A stretch of 64,000 nucleotides of DNA from Petunia secreta (GCA_029990175.1 JARKIP010000030.1:16765501-16829500); one strand, 5' to 3'; positions 44,140-56,035 are shown, counted from the stretch's first letter. Translations and numbers: made by a program. The notes: a model not told the origin generated them from the letters alone.

Positions 44140-44900
44140 TTCTCCTCCACTTAAACTCTCCTTCGTCCTCGAACGAGCCTAAATCTAAAACAAGATTTAC
44201 GCAGATAACAAGAGAACTTGCACAACCTTCATAAACTACTCCACGGACATTATCTCATAATTACAGAATCAGAGTTATAACACGCACATCAAACTCTTGG
44301 ATAAAAACATAGCTGGATAATATGATAACGTCATTGCCCAGCTTATTCTGACTAAGCTGATCCTTCCTCGATCACGTGAGGAGAGTTCTACATGTTTGAA
44401 ACAAAGATACACGAAACTTTGAATGGGTTAACATGGTTCAGCCGACAATTACCTCTTCGATATACCTTTTATAGAACAGGTCGATGGAATTAAGAATTAG
44501 CTCACGCTTGATACAATAGGGGAAACTTTTGAAATACCTTGTCACTACTCACTATAGACGATTTGATGCAAGCTATATTATTTTTACGAATGCACTATGC
44601 AACATCTCAATTGATTTTAGTGTTGTTCCGCAAGCTCCTTTTGGGAATGTAATTACTCATATCCTAATGTATGTCGAAGGTTCATCTGAACAGGGTCAAT
44701 CATATAAGAATAAGGATCACGCAACTACTACTGGATCGTATGATGTTGACCAAGAATGATCTTCAGACTGAACATCTACCTCAGGGTATTGTCTTTGAAT
44801 TGGAATTATTATGACTTGAAAAAGTAAATATAAAAGAGACACGTAGTTGGACCTTCAGCTGAGGCAGAATACCAGCAACATAGTTGATTACATGTGCATT
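44140..44900. other. interior of E next to the 3' LTR, no supported gene
   Basis: It starts with the minus-strand purine tract AAGTGGAGGAGAA (44140-44152). A short plus-strand frame at 44529-44759 has no recognisable domain. Confidence 0.55.
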
Positions 44901-45330
44901 TATAACGCTAAAGTAACTTCTCAAAGAGTTGAGGTGTGAAAAAGATATATGATGGATTGTCGACAAGCTGCACTAAACCTTTAACTCTAAATTTCCATGA
45001 AGTAAAACGGCGCCTGTATGAGGATCCACTTCTAGTTGAATACAGACAGAGAGCCAGAAGAAAACCGGAGTAGCCATACAGGGATACTACTGACGGTGTT
45101 CTCATGTATAAAGATAGACTTTGTGTCCCTGATGTTGCAGATTTATGTGGATAGATTATGATAGAGACATTATTCCAAATACACTGTTCATCCAGGTTCG
45201 ACTAAGATGTACCATGATCTTAAGCAGATTTATTGGTAGGATGAATAAAGTGTGACATAGCAAAATTTGTGGCTCAATGTTCTAATTGCCAGCAAGTTAA
45301 AGTCGTATCATCTTTCCAGACTTTATACTT
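44900..45330 (+). pseudogene. integrase zinc-finger remnant on the plus strand inside E
   Basis: The plus strand reads LYEDPLLVEYRQR, GVLMYKDRLCVPDVADL, then out of frame VHPGSTKMYHDLKQIYW and FVAQCSNCQQVK. This is the H2C2 zinc finger just before a gypsy integrase core. It is opposite to the direction of E set by its primer site and Gag, so it is an inverted internal piece or another inserted fragment. The frame is broken by shifts and stops. Confidence 0.7.
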
Positions 45331-47120
45331 CAGCAGATAGGTACGTATATATGATCAGGTTGCCAGCTTATCTCTATCATTACTAGATTATTAGTGGGTT
45401 TAGCAATGATCGGCACTCATTGTAGGTTTCTGTCGTGGCCTTACTTTGGGTCATGAGAAAAGTCGTACCAATACCTCAGAGATTTAATATTACCATTCAG
45501 TATTTGGAGGAAGACTCCTCCACTTAAAGCACAAACTCATGCAGCCATTTGAATAGGAATAACCACCCTCGCACAGTCTACTGGACTAAGGAAGATTTGG
45601 CTAAAAGCTGAACGTAGACAGACCTAAGCTGCCAACTACCCTTTCGAGTTGCCAAACAACTGCAACTCTCAAGTTCACAACTCCATACCTTTGCCGTAAG
45701 TACCACCGCCTAATGGATGGTACTTCTATATAAAAATTTCGGCAGAGTTTCCCCTGAAACTGGATGATCCGCAGAAACAGAACCATACATGGGAATGGAT
45801 ACCCGGATAAACTGATATCCCAAAATAATAATATGCTTACCAGCTACAATAACACGTACTCTGGCTCAACACAGGGAACGTCACAAGCGGATACCAATCG
45901 CCCAAGCTCACTAATGCCGGACGAAGAAGAAATGGAAATGGAAATGGATCGAGGATAGAAATAATTAGAGCTTCAGGAAGTTCATCTTCTTATTTGCTTG
46001 GCTACCAAAGCTAGACTACTTACGAGTCAAAGTAGCCCAAGAATCGCAATTGAAGAAACAGATATTAAATGAGCTTTATGGAACAACATCCATGCCAATT
46101 TGACCTCCCAATAAGAATGAAACTCTGACAATTTACCAGAAACCCTTTTATAACCCAGACAAGCTCATAGGATAACATAACTTTACTAGCGTTTTGAACC
46201 AAGAGGAGATACGTAGATCGAATATTACTTACTAATCACTTTGCACCGGAAAAAACGATAACACTTTCTGATGGTGACGAATTAGGATCCCATTATCCTA
46301 CCAACATTGAATTTTGAGGAGAGAGGTAAACTGAATTGACATAATAACAGAAGGTGGCATAACAAGATGCCAAACAGACAATACCGATACTCACTCCCAA
46401 ATCTCTCACATTTAAACCAGATAAACTAGTAGGGTCATCACAAATACCAGGAATAAATCATATCAGAAGCTCACCCCTCTACCGCAATCGATTCTTAATA
46501 GAAACAACATCTAAGGAAACCGTCAAAACATGATAAGACACACCATTTCCAGATCGATCGGAAAAATAAATCTTACTTACAAATAAGGGAAGAAGAAACA
46601 CACGGGTCTACTACATCGGATATCTCAGCATCCTGCCAGACTGGCAGCTCATTGAACTGCCCATGCAGCTGAATTGAGCCACTACCCTGACAATCACTTT
46701 CTGAAGAACCACTGCCACCACACTCTCAACCTCTACTGGATGGTGGAATTTCTTTTGCTGATTGAGATCTAAATGAAATTTCCTGCGACTGTGCAAATGC
46801 CTGATGACGAAAGAAAAGACGACTGCCTACTTGTCGGAGTAAGGGAAAACTCCTCAAAGGATAATCAGACTCACGATGATGATAACACATTTTCAGTGAC
46901 AATGGAAGCTGGACAGATTGTTGATAGCTGTAAAGAAAAGACTGAATCTTATCTTGATGAGCTACTGGCGCACTCTAAGAATAGTGTGACACAAGCTGAG
47001 ATAACCTGGAAGGTGACCTCCCAAAATAATCAGAACATTTACCTCCAAATGAGGTACCATGGTTACCCACTAGGGCCATGGGATCTCTTGCTCTCCCGCT
47101 CTCACTCTTCCCGTTTTAAC
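45331..47120. other. decayed interior of E, no supported gene
   Basis: Both strands have only short frames. 46773-47126 (+) is open for 117 codons but has no known motif and is opposite to the Gag remnant. About 46610-46740 (-) could be the Ser/Gly-rich part of Gag. Confidence 0.5.
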
Positions 47121-48000
47121 TTATAGTATGCCTAATACCTTTGAGCAATATCAGCAACGACGACAAATGAAGTCCCAACCTCAATTTTTCGAGCCATCTG
47201 GGATCTCAAGGAAAACGAAAAGTCATCAATAAATATTTAAATCTCTCAAAAGGCTCATGGACTAGTTCTAATGCATATTCAGCCATTCTATAGAATTCAA
47301 TCTCATATTTTGAAACACTAACAGGCTAACCGACAGGCTACCCTATCTAATCCACTCAAACTGGAAATGCTTTTCATCTCGCTCGCTACTCGAAAGGGAC
47401 TTTTCCACGAATCTAGAAGAAAAATCGAACCAAGTTAGCTAATAAGAGAGCGGTCCATCAATTCAACGCTGGACTCCTGAAACTGGAAAGCAAAATAATC
47501 AATACCATACTGCTCGAGATAACCGACAGCCTGAAGGATATGCTGACATCATTTTATTTTTAAAAAGAATCACGAGGTTTATCTGATGCATTGCTTAAGA
47601 ATATCGGAAGGTTCAACCGCGTAAAATAATGCAACCTCTTCGGACACTCGGACCGAACTAATACCTCGGCTGGCTAACCAGCAAGAACAATTGGTTGCGC
47701 AACACATGCTGCCTGTGGAACATATTTTACTGGGGCAACATCAAGAACTGGAACGAGAGCTCTCTAAGTCCGAACATCTGCATGTGCGGCGACCAGATAA
47801 GCTGCCTAGCGAATAATAGGTTCTTGCGGTATCTGTGTCGCCAAGATTCTCGTAAAGCATCATAGAGCCAGGAGAACTACAAGGCCCTGCTCCCTTGCCC
47901 ATCGCGAGCTCGTACAACTGGGACCTACGTAATTAGATCGTCAGCACGATTAAAAACTTTCGGGGCTTCGTCAGTGCTAACCCCAGGCTAGACTGCTTCG
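47120..48000 (-). pseudogene. element E: Gag core remnant
   Basis: Minus-strand pieces at about 47130-47330 read VSKYEIEFYRMAEYALE, LVHEPFERFKYLL and VVADIAQRY in shifting frames. This pattern is that of chromovirus-type Gag (retrotransposon gag domain). The rest toward the primer site is too broken to read. Confidence 0.55.
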
Positions 48001-48222
48001 TCTTGAACTCATACCGCTTGCTGATTTGTCACACAAGATTTCACACTTACCATGAACGAATTAACGAAATACTTTTGCATCCTAGACCGACGCACGATTG
48101 GAAAAGAAGGAAGTGAAACTTCCTAGATGCCATCATAGCCTCTCGTAGATAAGTACGGACGTCTACGTACCCATCAGCGCGACTCTACTAGACACTGTCT
48201 AAGTCTGGATAGACTCTAAATC

Positions 48223-48236
48223 GGGCTATGATACCA
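48223..48236 (-). other. primer binding site of E (initiator Met tRNA type)
   Basis: The minus strand reads TGGTATCATAGCCC two bases inside the LTR end; one base differs from the standard TGGTATCAGAGC. Confidence 0.75.
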
Positions 48237-48238
48237 AC

Positions 48239-50783
48239 TGAAACGACCCGAAATCCGGTTAGGCCGTGCGGGCACCCGACATCCTTCCCTGACCCGTCGG
48301 GCGAACCCTTACCAATTAAATTAGGAAAATAAATATAATAATTCATAAATAAGGACAAGACTTAAAACAAAATACAGACATACTGATACCTCTAGCTGTA
48401 CAAAAGAAATTACAGCTGACTACCTAACATACTAGGTTTAGGGCTATCCAGACTAGACATCTAAGAGAACAAAGAAGACAAATACCTCCTGAAGGGAGCA
48501 AGATGCAACTGAAATAATAACCAATAAATTGGTGGCCATCCGGAATAAAAGTTGGCTCACCCTGACAGCTGACGTCGTCTTCGCTCCTTCACAACGTGGC
48601 GAACTCAATCCTGGAGCGAACCTGCCGAAACGAAATAGATAGACAAGAAACAAACAACAAACAAGGGTGACTCAAAAGGACTCAATAAGTGGGGCAGACT
48701 AGCCACCTCAAAGAATAGGATAGCTAACCAGGGAGAAAAGAAATAGATAGACCAAATTCCTTTTATTTAAATTATAAAAAGGCAGAGCCAGATAACAACC
48801 GGAAAGATGTAAGAAACTTATAAACTCAAACAAGGATGCGTGCCAAAAACATATCAACAAATATGCAATGCACATATAAGCAGAACAGTGGTCATGTACC
48901 GTAAGTCTACACAATGGTATGAATTGAGATGGAATGAAATGAAGTGAGATGAAATGAAATATGATGCGAAGGGTCACATGTGCCCGCCATCCCCTCTCGA
49001 AGCGGAATCCTGCATTCGAGGGGAATCCAATCTGATAACCAACTGGAGCGGAATACTCCTGCTCCCGGGGCGGAATACTCCTGCACCTGATATAATATAA
49101 ACCAGAGGCGGAATACTCCTGCACTCTCTTGGGGCGGAATACTCCTACACCCGATATAATGTAAAGCTGAGGCGGAATACTCCTGCACTCTCCTGGGGCG
49201 GAATCCTCCTACCCTCAATATGATACGATGGAGCGGAATACTCCTACTCATGGGGCGGAATACTCCTACCCTCAATATGATACAATGGAGCGGAATACTC
49301 CTGCTCCTGGGGCGGAATACTCCTGCACCCAATATGATATGCAATGTAATACATATGAATGACATATAATGCATATGAATGCAATGTGATGCAATAATAA
49401 CCCTTCACTGGTGCAGGACTCTCATCGACAGCCGGGAAGTAGATGCCAACTCACAGCCAGAGTACAATGGTCACTTCCTCAATGCAATACCAACAACAGG
49501 ACATAACATATAATACACAATGTAAATCCAAGGCTAAGGCATAATGAGTACGCCTATCGGCAGCTACACACGTAAGGAATACGTGGTAGAAAATCCACGA
49601 GGCCAGGTGCCTCCAAAGAAATGGATATAAATACTTACCTCATTCCGAAGTTAACACTGCTACCCAACAACCACTTTATTCTCTGAATTCATTGCCAAAC
49701 GATCCTACTGTGTTCAATAAGCAGAAAAATATATCACATTAGGCTAAAGGCTTCATTCCTCACATCTTAGGGCAATCCGGGTAGGAACCTGATACCCTAT
49801 TCGCATACGCAATACGCAGGCCAGGCCTATGTACAGGGTTTAAGGTCACATAACCAAACCCCAAATAAATTATATTTATATGTTGCCCATAACTCACTGA
49901 GTACGAATATATATTCAATTCCATTATCGGGGTCCATTTGACCCTTTAAACTATTAATTGAACTTATTAGGACAATGACTAATATCTCAATTTCTACCAT
50001 CAAAATATATTTAAACACACGTAATAAACTCAAATACTGTATTAGGATCATTACCTGAATGTTTCGGGGTAAAAATTCTACTTTTCTCCGGCCCCTTTTT
50101 CCATTTTCTGGCATTTTTTCTGATAATTTTCTCTGTTTCTCATTCCTTGCTCAGAGTTTCTGTTCAATTTTTTGTACGCTGCTTAAGGCTTGCTTAGGGA
50201 TTATATAATCCCAACACCCACCGCCTGCCTAATTTGTTTTATTCTCTTTCTTTTTTAAAAAAAAAAAAATCTTTTCCTTTTATTTCTTTTACTTTTCTTT
50301 TCACGACAAAAATTAAATTAGTAGCTTACAATATTTGAAATAATTCCAACTTTTGCATAAAAGTTATACAAAATATATGTAACATACTCGCGAAGGCGGA
50401 TCTGAAATCGGGTTCCCGAAACTCAAGATGCGAATTTACATAGAAAAAAGTGAAATTATTTAACTTTCGGCATTTTAGCGGAAACTAGCCGAGCAACATC
50501 GAAATTCACTTTCGAAAGTTTACAAAAATTACAAATAATCATATGAACCTAAATGCGCTTTCGGATTTCGAATCGGAGCTCATTCGGCAAAACCGAGCTC
50601 GAAAATCTCTTCTTAATATTTATCGCCAATAAAAACTGAAACCTTCTTCCGATTCCTACCAAACGAGGTCTGATTTAGCTCAAATTTTACAGACAGGTTC
50701 TAATGGACATCATAAATATTTTAAAATTATCGGCACGCCAATCGGAGTCCTATCTTCCAAAACGACTGACCTAGGTCGTTTCA
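48239..50783 (-). repeat. 5' LTR of E (2545 bp)
   Basis: In element direction it runs from TGAAACGACCTAGGTC at 50783 to GGGTCGTTTCA at 48239, with inverted termini TGAAACGACC/GGTCGTTTCA. Minisatellite at 49000-49325. Open frames within it, such as 48708-49374 (-), mostly translate the minisatellite and are not genes. Confidence 0.9.
49000..49325. repeat. GGCGGAATACTCCTGC minisatellite in the 5' LTR of E
   Basis: Counterpart of 42337-42690 with fewer and partly different units. Confidence 0.85.
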
Positions 50784-50788
50784 GTGGG

Positions 50789-51933
50789 TGCCAACAAAAG
50801 GTCAAAGGGATCACAACAATCAAGGGTGCATATAAGGGTAGGCAAATCAAGGTAAAAGGCTTATCCAAGAAGGCCTGTATCATCTCCCGACTAGAGCGAA
50901 CCTAGGATTTCGCTTTGCACACACACGGGGCAGGTTCTAGACACCAATATGCAACATGGAGTAAAATAAGAATATGCCTCACAACACACATTGCACACGA
51001 TCTACACATAATGGCTCCATCACAACTCTCAATCAAACAAATAAGGTGCAATTTGTGAAATTTAAGCACTAATGCACAGAGGTTCACAACAAAGTCAAGT
51101 GAGTGGACTCAAGCGTCTCAAGGGGGTCATTCCATATTTTTTCTAGGCATGCATCACAATTTAAACCAAAAGACACCACAAATAGCACATGCTCAAGTCC
51201 AAGTACATCGGTATCAAACAAGCCAAAGGCACCTAGCATTCTACCTATTTCTTTCGTCTAGGGCCACCTATAACTAACTACTCTAATCCTAAAAAGAAAA
51301 AAACCTCAAAAAACTACCCGGTTCAATGGTCTACCCATGGAAAAGAACCGAGGCCATAAGAAAAACCACGGGGCGGATGACTGTACCACTAACCAAAACT
51401 AAAAATAAAATCTTTTTGAAATTTTTCATTAGTTTTCTAATTTTTTATATATTAAAGCAAGAAACAAATAAAAATAAAGTCAAGTGACAAAATTAAAAAT
51501 TGCTAAAATTACATACCTAAAGGTACAATCATCCATATCTCAAAAAGAACGGAAGCTTCCCCACCCCACACTTAAACTCAAGCAGTGTCCTCAGTGCGAC
51601 AAAAAGAAAGTGCAAGAGTTAAAGGAACTTCCCTGAAGGCTAAACGACCTAGCCTTTGGCGCGAGCAGTGGCACCATCTCCATTACGAACCTACCAAGCG
51701 TTCGTAGAGCAAGGGGTACTCAGACTTCCCCCAACAAGTCATCAATATTAGGCAAGGGTTAGGACACCCCACACTTAAACTCGACATTACATGAACCTGC
51801 AATCCAAAGGATCACCCAAATAATATACAACCATAAAAATAATAATGAAAATAAATAAAAGTAAAACAAGCAAATTGGGTTGCCTCCCAAGAAGCGCTTG
51901 ATTTAACGTCGCGGCACGACGAAGAAAACCTCA
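50789..51933 (-). other. internal non-coding part of F, right of E
   Basis: No supported gene. Contains the repeated phrase CCCCACACTTAAACTC (51570, 51765), which is spaced about 190 bases apart and may be a direct repeat of the element. Confidence 0.55.
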
Positions 51934-52926
51934 TCACTTTTGTCTCCACCTTGAACTAATGAATTGTATCCCCAACTCTGCCTCAAGCTTACGACTATGG
52001 TATTGGGGTGGTGACAAAAATACAAAAGGACCAAGTAACCATTGTCGCATTTTACACTTCTTAACCTTTAAATAAGGGATGTCGTTTTGTCTCCTCGGCA
52101 TAACAAACTTTAAAATATAGGCACCTTGTTCCTCCTCCTTTGATTTCTTCATAGGCTCGGGTGGCTCAATTTTCATGTCACCATCCAAACACAATGTTGA
52201 AAAATGATTGGAATGAGGTCCAATGCGCTTCAATTCTAAAATTGCATTACTTTTGACACCCTCACTTGCACAAACACTAGAGTCCTCAAATATGATGTTT
52301 TCTATTTCCTCACTTGACTCTAATATAATTTTTTCAACCTTGGCATCATCAACTAATATTGGGTCGAATGGTAGAAATTCCACTTTTTGCTCCTCAAATT
52401 GGCTTCTAAGCTCTTCTATCTCAAATCTACTATTCACGACAACTGATAATTGGGCATTAGACACCTCAACCATATCACTCAAATTCGCCTCCAAGTCGTG
52501 AATAGCCAAGCCAAATCGGTCGATCTCTGGGCATTAGAGCTCCACTCTTTCTTCCATAAATTGCATCGTCATATTTGTAAGTTCACTCCTGAAATCCCCA
52601 TAAGCTTCTAAGAGTTTTGCTTGCTCCATTAGCCAAGTTTCGCTAACAACCTGCACTCTATCGCTCCTGTCAAACTCACAAACATCATTAGAATCATCAC
52701 AAAAATTATTGGGGGAAGGAGCATGACACTTAGGACAATCATTCCACCGACCACCACACAATTTACAAAAATTCCAATCAAAGGTGGTAGAAAATTCACA
52801 TAACCAGTCTCGTAGGATTGAAAGAGTTGGACACTTTTTCCACAAGTGGGTTCCTCCGCAAAGTAGACAAAGATCCTCAAAATTTGAGCAATCATCATTC
52901 GACCAATTTTCATTAATAGATGACAT
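51934..52926 (-). pseudogene. Cys-rich ORF of element F with one internal stop
   Basis: One frame from ATG (52924-52926) to the stop at 51934 is 330 codons, broken only by a TAA at 52531-52533. The N-terminal part has two Cys motifs, CLLCGGTHLWKKC (like a CCHC knuckle with one residue fewer) and CKLCGGRWNDCPKCH. The middle is acidic and helical, and the C-terminal part is basic. It sits just after the primer site, where gag lies in Athila-type elements. I do not recognise a family. A diverged Gag-like nucleic-acid-binding protein is the best guess. Confidence 0.55.
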
Positions 52927-53020
52927 GATAAGACAAGTAACACAATACTAAACTAAACAAAAAATTAAACCTGAATAGATAGTAAGTAATCGCTCAAAAA
53001 GAAATCAGTCAATTGTTTAG

Positions 53021-53038
53021 TCCCCGGCAACGGCGCCA
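53021..53038 (-). other. primer binding site of F (Athila type)
   Basis: The minus strand reads TGGCGCCGTTGCCGGGGA, six bases inside the LTR. This is the site used by Athila-type elements and thought to match tRNA-Asp. Confidence 0.9.
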
Positions 53039-53044
53039 AAAACT

Positions 53045-54358
53045 TGTTGCTCCCAACGCGCACACAAGTATACGTGGTCGACAAGTAATAAAGTGATAAG
53101 TAAAGTATCGTTCCCACGAAGACTATTCAGACTGAATTCTAGAAAAAAATTTCCTAAGAACTATTCAGGGATCTTTTTCCAATGGTTGAGATTTTACTAA
53201 CTAAATGCAATAATTAAGAGCAAGTAACTGAAGTCAAGTAATAGAGCAAATTCTAAGTTGTTATCAATAACAGAGAAATGGTCCAGGGTCAGAGCTACAA
53301 ACAATCCAGTTGAGTTTTCCAGTTAGTTCTACTTCTTGATTTCCTAGATTGCTAACTAACAGGTTAATTATATTCGTGAAAACCTTTCGATTCTTCACGG
53401 TATATGCAGGCTACTCCAATCCCTATATGTCTATGGGTTGAATCACGTGCACACATTAACGAATTCTGCGATTAGTTAAGCTAGGCGAGCAAGTATATGT
53501 CTATCCTACTCACAAATTGGTTCCCCGATGCCCAGGTTCACAATCAAGCCCTATTCTTTCTTATTTGCATTTACAAGTTCCCTCTGTCGAGTTCAACTTA
53601 TAAACCGTAGATAGTGTTCAATTATCAGGCCTCAATAACCAAACAAGTAGGCTCAAGAAAGAATAAACAATCTGTAATGGTAAATCAATAGGTAGAAATC
53701 GACTTTCAAACATCAACCTTCATGTATTTACTCTAACCCTAGAATGAACAAACTATAGAATTAAAGAGAAGAATAAGAGAAAGAGAGAAAGAACTTGTTT
53801 AGAAGACATCTAGGGCTCCTCCCCTCTACTCCAAAACTTGCTCCCAAGTCTGAAATTCCTCTCAAAAACTAAGTAGAAGGGTATTTATAATATTTACAAA
53901 AGTGTAGCAATTAGTTACGCCTAAGCCTAGACGAAATAGGACTTCCAAAAACGCTCCAGGGGCGCTATAGCTGCCCCCCCCCCCCCCCCCCGTCTCAAAA
54001 CGCACGCAACCAAGCAGAGTCCGTCGAATCTCGCACGCAATGGCCACGCCCCGCACCAAAAAACGCGCCAGAAAGTGGGCGCTATAGGGGGCGCGCCGCG
54101 CCAGGCCAATTTCCTGCTTTCGTCGTTCGCAGCTTGCTTCGTTCTGTGCCTTCATGTGCTCGATCCAATCCTCAATCCAATTCCAGTCTTTTCTTACTCG
54201 ATCATGCTCTTTAAGCTTTAATTGCACTTCATAACAACCTACAATCATACGACACAAAATCAGTACAAAATTACATTCATCAACTAGAAAACGTGCGAAT
54301 AAAGTATCCAAACATGAGGAAATATTAAGAAAATATAGGCATAAAATGCCAAACATCA
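53045..54358 (-). repeat. 5' LTR of F (1314 bp)
   Basis: Starts (element direction) TGATGTTTGGCATTTTATGC at 54358 and ends at 53045 with GAGCAACA. A TATA-like TATAAATACCC is on the minus strand near 53881-53891. A run of about 18 C lies at 53977-53994 (G-run on the transcribed sense strand). The full-length form of the left LTR. Confidence 0.9.
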
Positions 54359-54460
54359 CTTTACATTGAAAAATCTCTAGTACTTTAAACTCTACTGCAA
54401 TAACCAATTTAGAAAAAGTCTATACAACTCTTGGCAATAGCCAAGCCTGTACGCTATATG
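54359..54460. repeat. palindrome array of MULE G, continuation after F
   Basis: One clear word (CTCTTGGCAATAGCCAAGCC at about 54420) and spacer sequence CTACTGCAATAACCAATTTAG identical in pattern to 39835-39860 confirm that F split one array. Confidence 0.85.
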
Positions 54461-54928
54461 AAATTTGAAGCTTCAAATGACCGGAATCAAACGAACACAA
54501 CCAAAAGAATCTACAAAAACCTCAAACATAAATCAAAATTGAAATAACTGACAAATAAATATATAAACAGCCCCAATAAGTATACAAATAAAATTACAGG
54601 TGAAATAATTTGCAGATAAATGATTAGGCTTAGTAAAAATAATAATTTAAACAAAAAATAATACAACAAACACAGGAAAATAGAGAATACGAACCCTAAA
54701 TCTCCAGCACAAAACGAAGAAAGAAGGAAAACGGCAGACCAGGAACGTCGAGAGAGAAAGAGAAACCCTTTCAGGGGAGAAACGTGAATTATGTTAGAAT
54801 GTGGGCAAAATAGTACTTTCACAGGGGGGCTATGAGGTGGAGGCATTTAGTTAAAACATTTCTAGATGGGGGCAATTAGGTAAGACCATCTCTTATTGTG
54901 GGTACTAGGTGAAATATTTTGGTTGTTC
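54461..54928. other. right sub-terminal region and end of MULE G
   Basis: No gene is supported. The last ~90 bases, read inward from 54928 on the minus strand, give TTTCACCTAGTACCC, GAGATGGTCTTACC and AGAAATGTTTTAACT. They parallel TTTTACCACATGCCC, GAGTGGTTTTGC and GGAATGTTTTAGC at the left of M1. This marks the probable terminal inverted repeat. The exact end and target duplication are uncertain. Confidence 0.55.
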
Positions 54929-55185
54929 GCCCATTTGTTCTTTAACTAAAAAGGTAGAAATAAAATTTAAAAACCCAACTTTAACACCAGCTTTCAACGG
55001 AAGAAACCAAACAACTAATATGGCCTCTCAATAAGTTTGTATTGCAATAAAGACTTTCTTCACAGTAAAATTTTATCAAAATTTAACCAACAAAAAACGT
55101 TCATTTTAATCTAATAAGACAATAAATTTTCTTTACATGAAAAAGCATGACTGTAAACTCCTTGACGAAAATTTGAAAAATAAAT
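54929..55185. other. gene-free AT-rich gap between MULEs
   Basis: I see nothing coding or structured here except AAAAATAAAT at 55176-55185, the left target duplication of the next element. Confidence 0.6.
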
Positions 55186-55778
55186 GGCAAAATTGCTATT
55201 TGATATCTTAACTTATCCCGAAAATACAATTACACACCATAACTTTACGGGTTACCTATGACCTCCTTAAAAAAATCGGACTATATTTAACATACACTCG
55301 AGACATCTATAATCAGTTGCACTAAGGGAGGTGTGTCACACTCGCGTTATGGTTTCGCCATGTGGCTATACGTCATATATAACTTATTTTTTTAATAGTG
55401 CTTTAATATCTATAAAACTTTTTATTTTTTTATATTATCATAAAAATAAAACAAAACTTAAAAATTAAAAATAAGAAAACAAAAGACGGTTCACCTTCTT
55501 GCTCCTTGACAAATTCAGTACAAAAAAATATTGTATACTTTTCGTCATCACAAATTCTTTAAAAGGTATTACTCCTTTAACTTTAACCACTAACTTGGGT
55601 AAGTTTAAAAAAAGGTCCCAATCTAGTCTTTTAATAATGAAAAGGGCCTCAAGTTTTAAAAAATAGGTATAGGATCCTCCATTAGGATTAGTGTTAATTG
55701 GGTAAAAGATGCATACAAATTTAACCCTCAAGTTTTTAAGTTTACACTTTGCACCCTCTAATAAACCCTCATTTTACC

Positions 55779-55849
55779 CCCCCCCCCCCCCCAAAATGGC
55801 AAAAAAAATTTCCCACCCAATAGCTCCCCCCTCCCCCCCCCCCCCCCCG
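55779..55849. repeat. two poly-C tracts
   Basis: C-runs of about 16 at 55778-55793 and about 17 at 55832-55848, plus shorter ones, lie between the left end of H-inner and the TTTAAAC array. The opposite strand is G-rich. Confidence 0.9.
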
Positions 55850-55856
55850 AGTACCA

Positions 55857-56035
55857 GTGTTTAAACATCACGACTAATGTTTAAACATTTCGTGTAATGT
55901 TTAAACATCACTACTAATGTTTAAGCATTTATTGTAACATTTAAACATCAGTACAAGTGTTTAAACATTTAGTATAATGTTTAAACATTTTGTGTAATGT
56001 TTAAACATCACTACTAATGTTTACACAAATAATGC
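55857..56035. repeat. TGTTTAAACAT array downstream of the DUF1985 exon
   Basis: Eight or nine copies of the perfect palindrome TGTTTAAACA or close variants occur every 21-22 bases, each followed by TCA or TTT and a variable spacer ending TAA. The array is in the presumed intron or 3' part after the exon ending at 56081. Confidence 0.9.

Larger units (their letters stand above)
41563..50783 (-). mobile_element. Ty3/gypsy-type LTR element E (9.2 kb), nested in F
   Basis: Two ~2.55-kb LTRs (41563-44139, 48239-50783) are very similar by eye. The primer site at 48223-48236 and purine tract at 44140-44152 put it on the minus strand. The 4.1-kb interior is decayed: Gag remnant on the minus strand, an integrase zinc-finger piece on the plus strand and little else. 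High LTR similarity with a decayed interior suggests it moved as a non-autonomous element using proteins of a relative. Confidence 0.9.
41558..50788. other. 5-bp target duplication GTGGG around element E
   Basis: GTGGG occurs at 41558-41562 and at 50784-50788, perfect on both sides of E. Confidence 0.9.
39920..54358 (-). mobile_element. Athila-like non-autonomous LTR element F, interrupted by E
   Basis: LTRs at 39920-40581 and 53045-54358 and a primer site on the minus strand at 53021-53038 give the orientation. After removing E (41563-50783) the internal region is about 3.2 kb. It encodes only a Cys-rich ORF near the 5' end (52926-51934) and no pol. Large LTRs, long non-coding interior and no pol match the LARD type of non-autonomous element. 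The LTRs are very similar apart from a deletion. Confidence 0.85.
39915..54363. other. 5-bp target duplication around element F
   Basis: CCTTA (39915-39919) and CTTTA (54359-54363) flank F, four of five bases matching. The array of MULE G continues across. Confidence 0.75.
28850..54928 (+). mobile_element. large MULE (G) with transposase and DUF1985/Ulp1 genes; split by F
   Basis: The element spans transposase (+), a facing DUF1985-Ulp1 gene (-), a second DUF1985 gene (-) and large non-coding arrays of short palindromes. 39920-54358 is an inserted LTR element (F with E inside), so G itself is about 11.6 kb. The right end, read inward from about 54928 on the minus strand, resembles the left end of MITE M1 (AAAT...ACC...CCC...GGTnTT..., then GAAATGTTTTA). 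The left end is lost at the junction with element D. MULEs carrying Ulp1-like genes (Kaonashi-type, KI) are known in plants. Confidence 0.8.

Noticed and set aside
48708..49374. Overlapping long ORFs in the 5' LTR of E (and 42178-42751 in the other LTR)
   Set aside because: They translate the GGCGGAATACTCCTGC minisatellite (peptide unit like EYSA/SIPP) and differ between the two LTRs; not genes.
53862..54407. 181-codon ORF in the 5' LTR of F
   Set aside because: It runs through a poly-C tract and across the LTR border, and shows no domain. The length is likely due to GC-rich sequence.
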